Source: Anoxynatronum buryatiense
GTDB lineage: Bacteria; Bacillota; Clostridia; Peptostreptococcales; Tindalliaceae
Assembly (NCBI RefSeq): GCF_900182905.1
Contig: NZ_FXUF01000005.1
Coordinates: 62,001-126,000 of the forward strand
Reading direction: 5' to 3'
DNA: 64,000 nucleotides
Positions 52,679 to 61,965 of this stretch are shown one piece after another. The number at the start of each line of letters is the position of its first letter. The first letter of the stretch is position 1. The notes below the pieces were generated by a model. The model saw nothing but the letters and a program-made list of their open reading frames with translations, was not told where the DNA came from and made no database searches. Made by a program: the position numbers and the translations under genes.

Positions 52679-53860
52679 TTGATCAGTCTCAGCAAACTTC
52701 TCACCGGTACCAGCCATTACGGTGACCGGCTGCGTTATACCGCCGGTGCCGCCCGCTCTTCCCACGGAGTTCGGGAAGGCCTGGGGCCTGTGGTGGCCTG
52801 GAACATGACCCGCACCTGCAACCTCACCTGCCGGCACTGTTACATGAACTCTGATCCAAAAGCTTATGAAGGTGAACTGAATACTGAAGAGGCCCTGACC
52901 TTTATCCAGTCCCTGGCGGATTTTCAGGTGCCGGTGCTGCTTTTTTCCGGCGGTGAACCTCTGATACGCCCGGATTTTTTCACTTTGGCTGAAGCCGCCG
53001 CCCGGTTGGAGATTCGCCCCACCCTCTCCACCAACGGCACTCTCATTGACCGGGCCACGGCCCATCGCCTGAAAGATATGGGGGTGGGTTATGTGGGCAT
53101 CAGCCTGGACGGCCTGGAGCCGGTTCACGATGCCTTTCGCTGTCAGCAGGGGGCTTTCCGCCGTGCCATGGAGGGCATCGAACACTGTGTGGCCGTGGGC
53201 CAGCGGGTGGGCCTCCGCTTCACCATCAACCGCCACAATTACGCGGATATCCCCCGAATTCTGGATCTGATGGAAGAAGCCCGCATTGACCGCATCTGTT
53301 TTTATCACCTGGTTTATTCCGGCCGGGGAAGTGAAATGATGAAGGAAGATGTGACCCACCATGAAACCCGACAGTTGATGGACCTGCTCATTGACCGCAC
53401 CCTTGACTTTCAGGCCCGGGGCCTGAAGAAAGAGCTGCTGACGGTGGATAACCATGCCGATGGTGTGTACCTTTATCTGAAGCTACGGGAAAAAGACCCG
53501 GCAGCGGCCGAAAGCCTGCTGAGCCTCTTGCGTCAAAACGGGGGGAACCGGTCGGGCATGGCCTTTGCCAATGTGGACCACCTGGGAAATGTGCACCCCG
53601 ACCAGTTCACCCAGCATGTTACCTTTGGCAATGTGCGGGAAAAACCCTTTGGCAGTATCTGGCAGAGCAGGGAGCATCCCCTGCAGGCCGGTCTGAAAGA
53701 CCGAAAATCTCTGCTTAAGGGCCGCTGTGCCCAGTGCCAGTGGCTGGATTGTTGCAATGGCAATTTCAGAGCCCGGGCCGAAGCTGTTACCGGCGATTTT
53801 TGGGAAGCCGACCCGGCCTGTTACCTGACGGATGAAGAAATTGGAGGTGCTTCCCAATGA
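52679..53860 (+). CDS. ahbC: AhbC-type radical SAM protein (12,18-didecarboxysiroheme deacetylase), 393 aa
   Basis: In the alternative heme pathway AhbC removes the acetate side chains of didecarboxysiroheme to give Fe-coproporphyrin III. The radical-SAM cluster is TRTCNLTCRHCYM (Cx3Cx2C) near 42-54, with LFSGGEPLIRPDF near 82. A C-terminal auxiliary cluster region has CAQCQWLDCCNGNFR plus later Cys. I take the TTG at 52679 as start because AAGGTGG lies seven bases upstream; an earlier in-frame GTG at 52628 has no ribosome site. It overlaps ahbD by ATGA. NirJ-like proteins are the close alternative, but the neighbours favour Ahb. Confidence 0.9.
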   Translation: MISLSKLLTGTSHYGDRLRYTAGAARSSHGVREGLGPVVAWNMTRTCNLTCRHCYMNSDPKAYEGELNTEEALTFIQSLADFQVPVLLFSGGEPLIRPDFFTLAEAAARLEIRPTLSTNGTLIDRATAHRLKDMGVGYVGISLDGLEPVHDAFRCQQGAFRRAMEGIEHCVAVGQRVGLRFTINRHNYADIPRILDLMEEARIDRICFYHLVYSGRGSEMMKEDVTHHETRQLMDLLIDRTLDFQARGLKKELLTVDNHADGVYLYLKLREKDPAAAESLLSLLRQNGGNRSGMAFANVDHLGNVHPDQFTQHVTFGNVREKPFGSIWQSREHPLQAGLKDRKSLLKGRCAQCQWLDCCNGNFRARAEAVTGDFWEADPACYLTDEEIGGASQ

Positions 53861-54861
53861 TCATTTCCTGGAATTCCACCAATCAGTGTAATATGTACTG
53901 CGACCATTGCTACCGGGATGCCGGCGCTCAGGCTTCCGATGAACTGAGTACCGCGGAAGCCAAAAACCTGCTGGATGAAATCGCCAAAGCCGGTTTTAAA
54001 ATCATGATTTTCAGCGGCGGCGAACCCCTGATGCGGCCCGACATTGTGGAACTCACTGCTTATGCCTCCCAGATCGGCCTGCGGCCGGTGATGGGAAGCA
54101 ACGGTACTTTGCTGACACCTTCTCTGGCCCGGGATCTGAAAGCCTCCGGCGTCATGGGCATCGGCATCAGCCTGGACAGCATGGACGTGGCACGCCATGA
54201 CCGGCTGCGCCAGTATGCCGGGGCATGGCAGGAGGCAGTGCGGGGCATGACCCTTTGCAAAGAGGCAGGGCTGGCCTTTCAGGTGCACACCACAGTGATG
54301 GACTGGAACCAGCATGAGCTGGAAGCCATCACCGACTTTGCCGTGGCCCAGGGAGCCGTGGCCCACCATTTATTCTTTCTGGTACCCACAGGCCGAGGGG
54401 CCAATCTGGAAGAAACCTCCCTGCAGGCGGCAGAGTATGAATCAGTGATTACCCGCATCATGGAAAAACAAAAAAGCGTCTCTATTGAGCTGAAGCCCAC
54501 CTGTGCCCCTCAGTTCATGCGCATTGCCAGCGAAATGGGCCTGAAAATGCGCTATGGCCGGGGCTGCCTGGCCGGCACCAGCTACTGCATCATCAGCCCA
54601 CGGGGACTGGTGCAGCCCTGTGCCTACATGGACATGGTGGTGGGTGATGTGCGCCAAACCCCCTTCAGCGACATCTGGGCCAACAGCCCGGTGTTTCAGC
54701 AACTGCGTACCATGGATTACGCCGGCTACTGCGGCCACTGCCGTTACAAAGTGGCCTGTGGCGGCTGCCGGGCCAGGGCGGCGGTATATCATGAAGGAGA
54801 TTACATGGCTGAGGAACCCTGGTGTCTTTACCGGGGCGGAGAGGCGGTGGATGTGCGATGA
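53857..54861 (+). CDS. ahbD: AhbD-type radical SAM heme synthase, 334 aa
   Basis: Oxidatively decarboxylates the two propionates of Fe-coproporphyrin III to give heme b. Cluster motif CNMYCDHCYRDAG near 11-23, SAM motif IFSGGEPLMRPD near 52, KPTCAPQFMRIA near 212, and a C-terminal Cys-rich part (GRGCLAGTSYC; YCGHCRYKVACGGCRAR; PWCLY) for an auxiliary cluster. Coupled to ahbC by a four-base overlap and to ahbA by another. The assignment rests on motif order and operon context. Confidence 0.9.
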   Translation: MIISWNSTNQCNMYCDHCYRDAGAQASDELSTAEAKNLLDEIAKAGFKIMIFSGGEPLMRPDIVELTAYASQIGLRPVMGSNGTLLTPSLARDLKASGVMGIGISLDSMDVARHDRLRQYAGAWQEAVRGMTLCKEAGLAFQVHTTVMDWNQHELEAITDFAVAQGAVAHHLFFLVPTGRGANLEETSLQAAEYESVITRIMEKQKSVSIELKPTCAPQFMRIASEMGLKMRYGRGCLAGTSYCIISPRGLVQPCAYMDMVVGDVRQTPFSDIWANSPVFQQLRTMDYAGYCGHCRYKVACGGCRARAAVYHEGDYMAEEPWCLYRGGEAVDVR

Positions 54862-55328
54862 ATGCCATTCAGGATCCCATTGATCAACAGCTGCTGAACC
54901 TGATACAGCGGGATTTCCCCGTTGCCTCCCGGCCTTATCAGGTACTGGGAGATGCTTTAGGCATCTCTGAATCTCAAGCTTTTCAGCGGGTGAACCGTTT
55001 GCGGGAAACAGGGGTCATTCGCCGGCTGGGCGGCGTTTTTGATTCCCGCAAGCTGGGATATGTGAGTACCCTGTGTGCCGTTTCGGTACCCGATCACCTG
55101 ATTCCCCAGGCAGCGGCCCTGATCAACCCCCTTCCAGGGGTTACCCATCATTACCAGCGCGATCACGCCTACAACCTGTGGTTTACCCTGATTGCCCCCT
55201 CCGACGCGAAACTGTCAGAGACCCTTGAGCAACTGGAAAAGGACCTTCGGGTCCAAGCTGATGCAGGGTCCCTGCTGAACCTGCCCGCCTGCCAAACCTT
55301 CAAAATCAAGGTGCAGTTCCAGCTTTGA
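54858..55328 (+). CDS. ahbA: Siroheme decarboxylase subunit AhbA (Lrp/AsnC-like), 156 aa
   Basis: AhbA and AhbB together decarboxylate siroheme to 12,18-didecarboxysiroheme. The protein has an AsnC-type winged helix (LNLIQRDFPVASRPYQVLGDA; RVNRLRETGVIRRLGGVFD) and a ligand-binding part with HHYQRDHAYNLWFTLIAP, the AhbA-type His/Arg/Tyr pattern. The ATG at 54858 overlaps the ahbD stop (ATGA). The regulator-like fold is typical of the enzyme and does not imply gene regulation. Confidence 0.9.
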   Translation: MNAIQDPIDQQLLNLIQRDFPVASRPYQVLGDALGISESQAFQRVNRLRETGVIRRLGGVFDSRKLGYVSTLCAVSVPDHLIPQAAALINPLPGVTHHYQRDHAYNLWFTLIAPSDAKLSETLEQLEKDLRVQADAGSLLNLPACQTFKIKVQFQL

Positions 55329-55454
55329 GCCGCTGGCGCTTGCTGAATATGAAACACTGGTTTTGTGCTGCCGAAAACCTCATTCCTGAAATCAAGTACC
55401 TTACATAAGCACATTACATAAGCACATTCATTTTTTTCTTGACTGGAGGATCCC

Positions 55455-56312
55455 ATGATAAAAAGAATCGCTCTTAAAACTGGCATTGTCCTTGTGGTGC
55501 TCCTGTTAACCTTGGTGGCCGCTTCAGGCATCGCCCATCTTTTCTTTCAGCAGCATGTGAAGCAGGAAGTGGAAAGTCTCTTTCATCAGGTGCAGCATTA
55601 TGATGAACTTGTGACTCAGGAACATCTTGAGGGCTTGCCGAAGAATGTGCAGGCATGGCTGGAATACAGTGGGATTGTCGGTAGAGAGAAAATTTCCGCT
55701 GTTCGACTGAAGCAGACAGCCTCCATGAGATTGGGAAAAGATCAGTCATGGTTGCCTGTGGAAGCCGAGCAATATTTCGCCTCTGAAAAACCTGGATTCA
55801 TTTGGAGAGCACGTGTTCAGGCCGCTCCGTTCATCCATATTGCCGCAAGAGACAAATATGATCACGGTCATGGAAACATGCTGATTAAACCCCTTTCTTT
55901 GATCACCCTCTCCGATGCCAAAGGAGCGGAAATTGATCAGGGAACAATGCTGCGATATCTAGCTGAGACCATGTGGTTTCCGTCAGCCGCCCTGGAAGAT
56001 TACATCGTCTGGGAAACAATTGATGACACTCATGCGAAAGCGACCATGACTTACGAAGATGTACAGGCCTCTGGCATCTTCACTTTCAACAGTGATGGCG
56101 CTGCCGTGAAGTTCGAGGCTGAACGTTATGGAGAATTTAACGGTGCCTTTCGTCTGCACACATGGGCGGTTCCCGTCAGTGATTATCGCTCCTTTGATGG
56201 CATGATGGTTCCGACTAAGGGAGAAGTCACCTGGAAACTACCTGAAGGAGACTTCAACTGGTTTCGCTTTGAAGTCATTGAGATGGAATATAATCAGCCG
56301 GCACCCTATTAA
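55455..56312 (+). CDS. DUF6544-like membrane-anchored protein, 285 aa
   Basis: An N-terminal membrane helix at 8-28 is followed by an extracellular domain. That domain has NVQAWLEYSGIVG near 64, VEAEQYFASEKPGFIWRAR near 100, RYLAETMWFPSAAL near 168 and YEDVQASGIFTFN near 200, a pattern I associate with DUF6544. The function is unknown. It sits between ahbA and ahbB on the same strand with a GGAGG site at its start, so it is probably cotranscribed with the heme genes. Confidence 0.8.
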   Translation: MIKRIALKTGIVLVVLLLTLVAASGIAHLFFQQHVKQEVESLFHQVQHYDELVTQEHLEGLPKNVQAWLEYSGIVGREKISAVRLKQTASMRLGKDQSWLPVEAEQYFASEKPGFIWRARVQAAPFIHIAARDKYDHGHGNMLIKPLSLITLSDAKGAEIDQGTMLRYLAETMWFPSAALEDYIVWETIDDTHAKATMTYEDVQASGIFTFNSDGAAVKFEAERYGEFNGAFRLHTWAVPVSDYRSFDGMMVPTKGEVTWKLPEGDFNWFRFEVIEMEYNQPAPY

Positions 56313-56381
56313 TGGATGAACCAGGACACCCCTTTCCACCAGCATCCTCAGAATCACTCAACTTCCGAAAGGAGACCCTTC

Positions 56382-56873
56382 ATGACCCTGACGTCACTGG
56401 ATAAAGAAATCATCAAAGCCCTGCAGCAGGATTTGCCCCAAACCCTTAACCCCTACGAAACCCTTGCACAACAGCTGCATCTCTCTGAAGAAGCCCTGCT
56501 GGAAAAGGTACGCCTCTTTCAGGAAAAAGGCCTTCTCAGACGCCTGGGAGCCGTGGTTCGGCACCATCAGGTGGGCTACACCCATAATGTGATGGTGGTG
56601 TGGCAGGTGCCGGAGCACCTGATCACCGCCACAGGTCATCACATGGCTGCCCGCCCTGAGATTTCCCATTGTTACCAGCGCCCCACCCGACCCAACTGGC
56701 CCTTCAACCTGTTTACCATGATTCACGGCACCAGCGAAGCTGCCTGCCTTGATTTCGTTCAGGAGCTGGCGGCTGAAACCGGCATTCAGCACTACCAGCT
56801 GCTTACCAGCCTCCGGGAACTGAAAAAAACCAGCATGCGATACTTTTGTGAATCCCCTGCCGCCACCGAGTAA
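56382..56873 (+). CDS. ahbB: Siroheme decarboxylase subunit AhbB (Lrp/AsnC-like), 163 aa
   Basis: The second subunit of siroheme decarboxylase. An AsnC-type N-terminal helix-turn-helix (LDKEIIKALQQDLPQTLNPY; RLFQEKGLLRRLGAVVRH) is followed by SHCYQRPTRPNWPFNLFTMIHG, the AhbB-type active-site pattern. I chose the ATG at 56382 (AAAGGAG upstream). It is separated from ahbA by the DUF6544 gene and followed by an intrinsic terminator. Confidence 0.92.
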   Translation: MTLTSLDKEIIKALQQDLPQTLNPYETLAQQLHLSEEALLEKVRLFQEKGLLRRLGAVVRHHQVGYTHNVMVVWQVPEHLITATGHHMAARPEISHCYQRPTRPNWPFNLFTMIHGTSEAACLDFVQELAAETGIQHYQLLTSLRELKKTSMRYFCESPAATE

Positions 56874-56918
56874 CTTTCCCCCTTTCGCGCCTTCGTCTTC
56901 GCATTCGTCTTCATCCTC

Positions 56919-56945
56919 ACCGCCCCATTCACTGAGGCGGTTTTT
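56919..56945 (+). terminator. Intrinsic terminator after ahbB
   Basis: ACCGCC ... GGCGGT hairpin followed by TTTTTCTTT, closing the plus-strand heme operon. Confidence 0.85.
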
Positions 56946-57013
56946 CTTTCTATGAAACAACTATCATCTTTTGGTCTGATGTATTATAATGGCATCGGAA
57001 AAGAAACCGTCTT

Positions 57014-57043
57014 TTGAAATATCGCAGCCACTTGTGATATGAT
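57014..57043 (+). promoter_or_regulatory. Probable sigma-A promoter of the topoisomerase genes
   Basis: TTGAAA at 57014-57019 and TATGAT at 57038-57043 with an 18-base spacer, about 35 bases upstream of the AAAGGAA ribosome site and the ATG at 57084. Confidence 0.65.
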
Positions 57044-57083
57044 CATACATGGACTTTGATTTTCACAGGAAAGGAACGAACCT

Positions 57084-59066
57084 ATGGTAAAAACCCAGCA
57101 AGCCTATAACAACGACAGCATTTCTTCCCTGAAAGGACCCGACAAGGTGCGGTTGCGCCCCGGTGTCATTTTTGGTTCCGACGATATCAGCGGCTGCCAG
57201 CATGCCGTTTTTGAAATTCTGGCCAACAGCATTGATGAAGCCCGGGAAGGTTTCGGCAACACCATTGAAGTGGAGCGGTTTGCCGACCACTCCATTCAGG
57301 TCACCGACCATGGCCGGGGCATTCCCCTGGAATACAACCCCCGGGAGGAACGCTACAACTGGGAACTGGTTTTCTGCGAACTCTATGCCGGCGGCAAATA
57401 CCAGAACATGACTGGCCTCACCTACGAATACAGCCTGGGCCTCAATGGCCTGGGTGCCTGTGCCACCCAGTTTGCATCGACTTTCATGGATGTAGAGGTG
57501 GTGCGGGACGGCCACCGGTATACCCTCCACTTTGAGAAAGGCCTTAACCCAGAAGGTCTGAAAAGCGAGAAACTCACCGGCTCCTCCATCGAAACCGGCA
57601 CCCGGATCCACTGGCTGCCGGATCTTGATGTGTTCACCGAAATTGCCATTCCCCGGGAATGGTTTCTGGAAACCCTGAAGCGCCAGGCGGTGGTAAATGC
57701 CGGCATCACCTTTCTCTTTCACGACCATCTGACGGATGAAACCGTGACCTTCTGTTATCCCAACGGTATTCTGGATTATATCCGGGAGATCAGCAAAGAG
57801 CAGGAACTCACCGAAGTACGCCATCTCACTCGTACCGCCACCGGCCGTGACCGTGAAGACAAACCGGAGTACAAGGTGAAAATGGAAATCGCCTTCTGCT
57901 TTAACAATCAGCAGCCCCTCATTGAGTACTACCACAACTCCAGCTTTCTTGAACATGGCGGTGCCCCCGACCGGGCGGTGAAAAATGCCTTCGTGGCGGT
58001 CATTGATCAGTTCTTAAAGGATGAGAATCTCTACCGTAAGAACGAGAAAAAAATTCTTTTCACCGATATCGAAGACAGCCTGCTCCTCCTCTCCAATTCC
58101 TTCTCCACGGTGACCAGCTATGCCAACCAGACCAAGAAATCCATCAGCAACCTGTTTATCCAGCAGGCCATGACGGCCCTCCTCAAGGAAAAGCTGGAAA
58201 TCTACTTCATTGAGAACAAACAGGACCGGGAGAAGATTCTGCAGCAGGTGCTCACCAATAAGCGAAGCCGGGAAACCGCGGAACAGACACGGCTGAACAT
58301 CAAAAAGAAGCTAAACGGCAAAATGGACCTGGGAAACCGGGTGAAAAAGTTTGTGGACTGCCGCAGCAAAGACCCAGATAAGCGGGAGCTGTTCATCGTG
58401 GAAGGCGATTCGGCCCTTGGCTCCACCAAAATGGGCCGGGATGCCGATTTTCAGGCCATCATCCCCGTACGCGGTAAAATTCTCAACTGCCTGAAGGCCA
58501 GCTATCAGCAGATCTTCGCCAACGATATCATCATTGATTTATTGAAAGTCATCGGCTGTGGCGTTGAAATCAAATCCCGCCATTCTGACCTGGCCACCTT
58601 TGATATCACCAAGCTGCGGTGGAATAAGATCATTCTGTGCACCGATGCCGACGTGGACGGTTTTCAGATTCGCACCCTGATTCTCACCATGCTGTATGTG
58701 CTCACTCCCCAGCTCATTGAAGAAGGCTATGTGTACATTGCTGAATCTCCCCTTTTTGAAATCACCGATCTGAAAAAGAGCGAAACCCATTTCGCCTACA
58801 ACGAACGGGAAAAGGAACAGATTCTGAAAAAGATCAAGGGCAACTTCCGCCTGCAGCGTTCCAAAGGACTGGGCGAAAACGAACCCCAGATGATGTGGGA
58901 AACCACCATGAATCCTGAAACCCGCCGACTCATTCAGGTCACCCCCTCTGAGGCTGCCGCCACCAAGGAAATGTTTGACGTGCTGCTGGGGAACAACCTG
59001 CCGGGCCGCAAGCTTTTCATTACAGAAAAAGGGCCTGACTACCTGGCCCAGGTGGATATTGACTAA
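57084..59066 (+). CDS. parE: Type IIA topoisomerase subunit B (ParE/GyrB-like), 660 aa
   Basis: ATPase and TOPRIM subunit. The GHKL ATPase shows VFEILANSIDEAREG near 42, DHGRGIPLEYN near 73 and YSLGLNGLGACATQFAS near 113. The transducer domain follows. The TOPRIM part has LFIVEGDSALGST near 438 (usually EGDSAGGSA) and the metal pair ILCTDADVDGFQI near 520. The tail is short, without the long insert of proteobacterial GyrB. Sequence is divergent from the main gyrase, so this is probably the second topoisomerase of the cell. It is followed 137 bases later by its A subunit. Confidence 0.88.
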   Translation: MVKTQQAYNNDSISSLKGPDKVRLRPGVIFGSDDISGCQHAVFEILANSIDEAREGFGNTIEVERFADHSIQVTDHGRGIPLEYNPREERYNWELVFCELYAGGKYQNMTGLTYEYSLGLNGLGACATQFASTFMDVEVVRDGHRYTLHFEKGLNPEGLKSEKLTGSSIETGTRIHWLPDLDVFTEIAIPREWFLETLKRQAVVNAGITFLFHDHLTDETVTFCYPNGILDYIREISKEQELTEVRHLTRTATGRDREDKPEYKVKMEIAFCFNNQQPLIEYYHNSSFLEHGGAPDRAVKNAFVAVIDQFLKDENLYRKNEKKILFTDIEDSLLLLSNSFSTVTSYANQTKKSISNLFIQQAMTALLKEKLEIYFIENKQDREKILQQVLTNKRSRETAEQTRLNIKKKLNGKMDLGNRVKKFVDCRSKDPDKRELFIVEGDSALGSTKMGRDADFQAIIPVRGKILNCLKASYQQIFANDIIIDLLKVIGCGVEIKSRHSDLATFDITKLRWNKIILCTDADVDGFQIRTLILTMLYVLTPQLIEEGYVYIAESPLFEITDLKKSETHFAYNEREKEQILKKIKGNFRLQRSKGLGENEPQMMWETTMNPETRRLIQVTPSEAAATKEMFDVLLGNNLPGRKLFITEKGPDYLAQVDID

Positions 59067-59203
59067 TTTCATCAGGTGTCCCGCCGGCAGCACCCCATGT
59101 TGCAGCGCTTACGATGCTGGTGACGCTGGTGATGCCGGATTCCGCCTAAACAGCTGAAATGCTTTAGATAGCTGGATTACTTTGAGATAAAGGAAGATGT
59201 CCC

Positions 59204-61447
59204 TTGAAAAACCCGAAAGTACAACAACTCAATGTGGTGGACACTCTGGAAACCAATTACATGCCCTATGCCATGAGTGTCATCATCTCCCGGGCCCTCC
59301 CGGAAATTGACGGGCTGAAGCCTTCCCACCGAAAAATCCTCTACACCATGTACGGCATGGGCCTTTTAAAGGGAAACCTCACCAAATCGGCCAACATTGT
59401 GGGCCAGACCATGAAGATTCACCCTCATGGCGACATGGCCATTTATGAAACCATGGTGCGCATGACCAAAGGAAACCAGAGCCTGCTGATGCCTCTGGTG
59501 GAAAGCAAGGGAAACTTTGGCCGGGCCTACTCCCGGGACATGGCCTTCGCCGCTCCCCGTTACACCGAAGCCAAGCTGATGCCGGTGATGACCGAGTTTT
59601 TTGCCGCCATCAACAAAGACACGGTACCCTTTGTGCCCAACTACGACAACACCACCAAAGAACCCACCCTGCTCCCCGTCACCTTCCCCAGCATTCTGGC
59701 GAACCCCAACCAGGGAATCGCCGTGGGCATGGCCAGCAATATTTGTCCCTTTAACCTGGTGGAACTGTGCGAAGCCACCAACAAACTCATTGACGATGAT
59801 GTGGAAGGCATGTATGAAGCCCTCCAGGCCCCGGATTTTCCCTCCGGCGGCGAAATTGTGCGAAACAAAGCCGAGCTGCGGCGCATTTACGAGACGGGCC
59901 TGGGCAGCTTCACCCTCCGCTCTGTCTATCACTACGATGCAAAAGATAATGTCATCGAAATCACTGAAATTCCCTATACCACCACCATTGAAGCCATCAT
60001 GGAAAAAATCACTGCCCTCATCAAATCCGGCAGTCTGAAAGAAATCAACGACCTGCGGGATGAAACCGACCTGAAAGGTCTCAAACTCACCCTGGATCTG
60101 AAAAAGGGTGTTGACCCGGAACGGGTGATGGTACGGCTTTTCCGCCAGACCCCTCTACAAGACTCTTTCAGCTGCAACTTCAACCTGATCATCGATGGCC
60201 GTCCTCAGGTGCTGGGAGTGAAGGGTATTCTGACAGAATGGCTGAAGTTCAGAATGGACACCCTGCAACGGCAGCTGATCTTTGAACGTAGCGAAAAGGA
60301 AAAACAGCTCCATGTACTGAAGGGGCTTGAAGTGATTCTGTTGGACATCGACAAGGCCATTGCCATCATTCGAAACACCGATAAAGAAAAACAGGTGGTT
60401 CCCAATCTGATGGATGCCTTTGGCATTGATGAAATACAGTCTGAATACGTGGCCGAAATCAAACTGCGCCATCTGAACCGGGAATACCTGCTGAAGCAGA
60501 CTAAGAATATCCAGGATCTGGAAAAAGCCATCAAAGAACTCACCGCCCTCATCGACAGCCCGGCCAAGCAGAAAAAACGCATCGCCCAAGAGCTGAAGCG
60601 CATTGCCGATACTTACGGCCAGCCGCGAAAAACCGCCATTGTCTCCCAGGACAAGCTGCCCGAGCCATCTCCTGTGCTGATGATCAGTGATTACAACCTG
60701 AAGGTGTTCCTCACCCGGGACGGTTACCTGAAAAAAATCCCCCTCACCTCCCTGCGTGGCAATTTTGAGCAGAAGCTGAAACCCAAAGACTGCCTAATTC
60801 AGGAAATGGACGGAGAAAACCGGGGAGACCTGATCCTTTTCTCCAACCGTCAAAAAGCATACAAGCTGAAGCTTTATGAGCTGGAGGATTCCAAGGCCAG
60901 TGATTTGGGGAACTACCTGCCCAATCTGGTGCCCATGGAACCAGAGGAAAAAATCCTCTATATGGTCGCCACCACTGATTACAGCGGTATGATGTTCTTC
61001 GCCTTCAGCAGCGGAAAAGCCGCCAAAATTCCTCTTTCCGCCTACGAAACCAAGACTAACCGGAAAGTACTGGCTAATGCCTACGGCGACCCGGCCCTGC
61101 GGGACATCCGGTTTTTCCAGGAAGACTGCCGGCTGGTGGCGGTGAGTAATATTAACAAAGTGCTGATTTTTGATACCGCTCAGATCAATCTCAAGACCAC
61201 CCGCAGCGCCATGGGGATTCAGGTAATCAAGTCCAAGAAAGGCAGCGAGCTGGTGGCTGTGTTGGCTCCTGAAGAAGTCACCTTCGCCAACCCCGATTAT
61301 TACCGGGCCAACATACCCGCTGTGGGCACCTACCTGAAGAAAGAAGACCGTCTGACGCTTCATGGTGAATGTGATACGGGCGAGAATGTTAATCTCATGG
61401 AATTACTGGAGTCCAACACGGAGGAATCCTCTGAGAAGCCCGAATAA
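59204..61447 (+). CDS. parC: Type IIA topoisomerase subunit A (ParC/GyrA-like), 747 aa
   Basis: The DNA cleavage-rejoining subunit. The catalytic Tyr120 is in FAAPRYTEAKL and the quinolone region reads KIHPHGDMAIYE. The residue equivalent to E. coli GyrA Ser83 is Met78, and that equivalent to Asp87 is Glu82. A coiled coil lies at about 330-470. The C-terminal beta-pinwheel is weakly conserved and lacks a clear GyrA box (QRRGGKG), which favours a topoisomerase IV-like enzyme. Starts at a TTG following AAAGGAAG. Forms an operon with the B subunit and ends at a strong terminator. Confidence 0.9.
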   Translation: MKNPKVQQLNVVDTLETNYMPYAMSVIISRALPEIDGLKPSHRKILYTMYGMGLLKGNLTKSANIVGQTMKIHPHGDMAIYETMVRMTKGNQSLLMPLVESKGNFGRAYSRDMAFAAPRYTEAKLMPVMTEFFAAINKDTVPFVPNYDNTTKEPTLLPVTFPSILANPNQGIAVGMASNICPFNLVELCEATNKLIDDDVEGMYEALQAPDFPSGGEIVRNKAELRRIYETGLGSFTLRSVYHYDAKDNVIEITEIPYTTTIEAIMEKITALIKSGSLKEINDLRDETDLKGLKLTLDLKKGVDPERVMVRLFRQTPLQDSFSCNFNLIIDGRPQVLGVKGILTEWLKFRMDTLQRQLIFERSEKEKQLHVLKGLEVILLDIDKAIAIIRNTDKEKQVVPNLMDAFGIDEIQSEYVAEIKLRHLNREYLLKQTKNIQDLEKAIKELTALIDSPAKQKKRIAQELKRIADTYGQPRKTAIVSQDKLPEPSPVLMISDYNLKVFLTRDGYLKKIPLTSLRGNFEQKLKPKDCLIQEMDGENRGDLILFSNRQKAYKLKLYELEDSKASDLGNYLPNLVPMEPEEKILYMVATTDYSGMMFFAFSSGKAAKIPLSAYETKTNRKVLANAYGDPALRDIRFFQEDCRLVAVSNINKVLIFDTAQINLKTTRSAMGIQVIKSKKGSELVAVLAPEEVTFANPDYYRANIPAVGTYLKKEDRLTLHGECDTGENVNLMELLESNTEESSEKPE

Positions 61448-61478
61448 TATTTCAATACTTTTTTCGCAGTTGCCATCG

Positions 61479-61517
61479 GGCTTTCGGTCTCATCTGAGCC
61501 GAAAGCCTTTGTTTTTT
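61479..61517 (+). terminator. Intrinsic terminator after the topoisomerase genes
   Basis: GGCTTTCGG ... CCGAAAGCC stem followed by TTTGTTTTTT. Confidence 0.92.
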
Positions 61518-61611
61518 ATCTCATTTGGGTATGATACAATGGAAAGCAGGGAATCGTGATGAAGGAATAGTGAATACTCAAGATAATGATCCTCTTGAAA
61601 GGACTGATTCT

Positions 61612-61965
61612 GTGTTGACCAACAATCATGTGTTTCTCATCAGATTTCTGTTGCCGCTGCTATTCACCTTTTTACCCGTCACACTCTTTTATGTTTTTGA
61701 CAAGCGGTTGCACTTAAAAACAAAGCTGATTCACAACTTCAACTCCATCAGGTCTTACAAGGTTTTTCTGGTGATCATCAGCTTGATCCTGTATGGGTTG
61801 TATATGACCTTGTTATACCGCATGGGCTCTTCCCTGTTTTATACGGGGTTTGCCGTTGTTTTCCTGTACCATTACCTGATGTATCAACCAGATCGACACT
61901 GGCAATCAAAAAAAGCCTCTATGAAGAAATGGATAAGGAAGGAAGAAAGCCATGAAACCCACTGA
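61612..61965 (+). CDS. Small membrane protein of unknown function, about 117 aa
   Basis: Three hydrophobic segments (FLIRFLLPLLFTFLPVTLF; KVFLVIISLILYGLYMTLL; LFYTGFAVVFLYHYLMY) and a basic C-terminus. No family is recognised. The GTG at 61612 is chosen because AAAGGA lies eight bases upstream; a TTG 29 codons earlier starts too near the terminator. It overlaps the hemolysin-III family gene by 14 bases, so the two are coupled and perhaps functionally linked. Confidence 0.75.
   Translation: MLTNNHVFLIRFLLPLLFTFLPVTLFYVFDKRLHLKTKLIHNFNSIRSYKVFLVIISLILYGLYMTLLYRMGSSLFYTGFAVVFLYHYLMYQPDRHWQSKKASMKKWIRKEESHETH

Noticed and set aside
52619-53455. 278-codon minus-strand frame opposite ahbC
   Set aside because: Shadow of the radical SAM gene; no start signal and no recognisable domain.
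57063-57956. 297-codon minus-strand frame opposite the topoisomerase B subunit
   Set aside because: Shadow of a highly conserved gene; it lacks a ribosome site and any family pattern.
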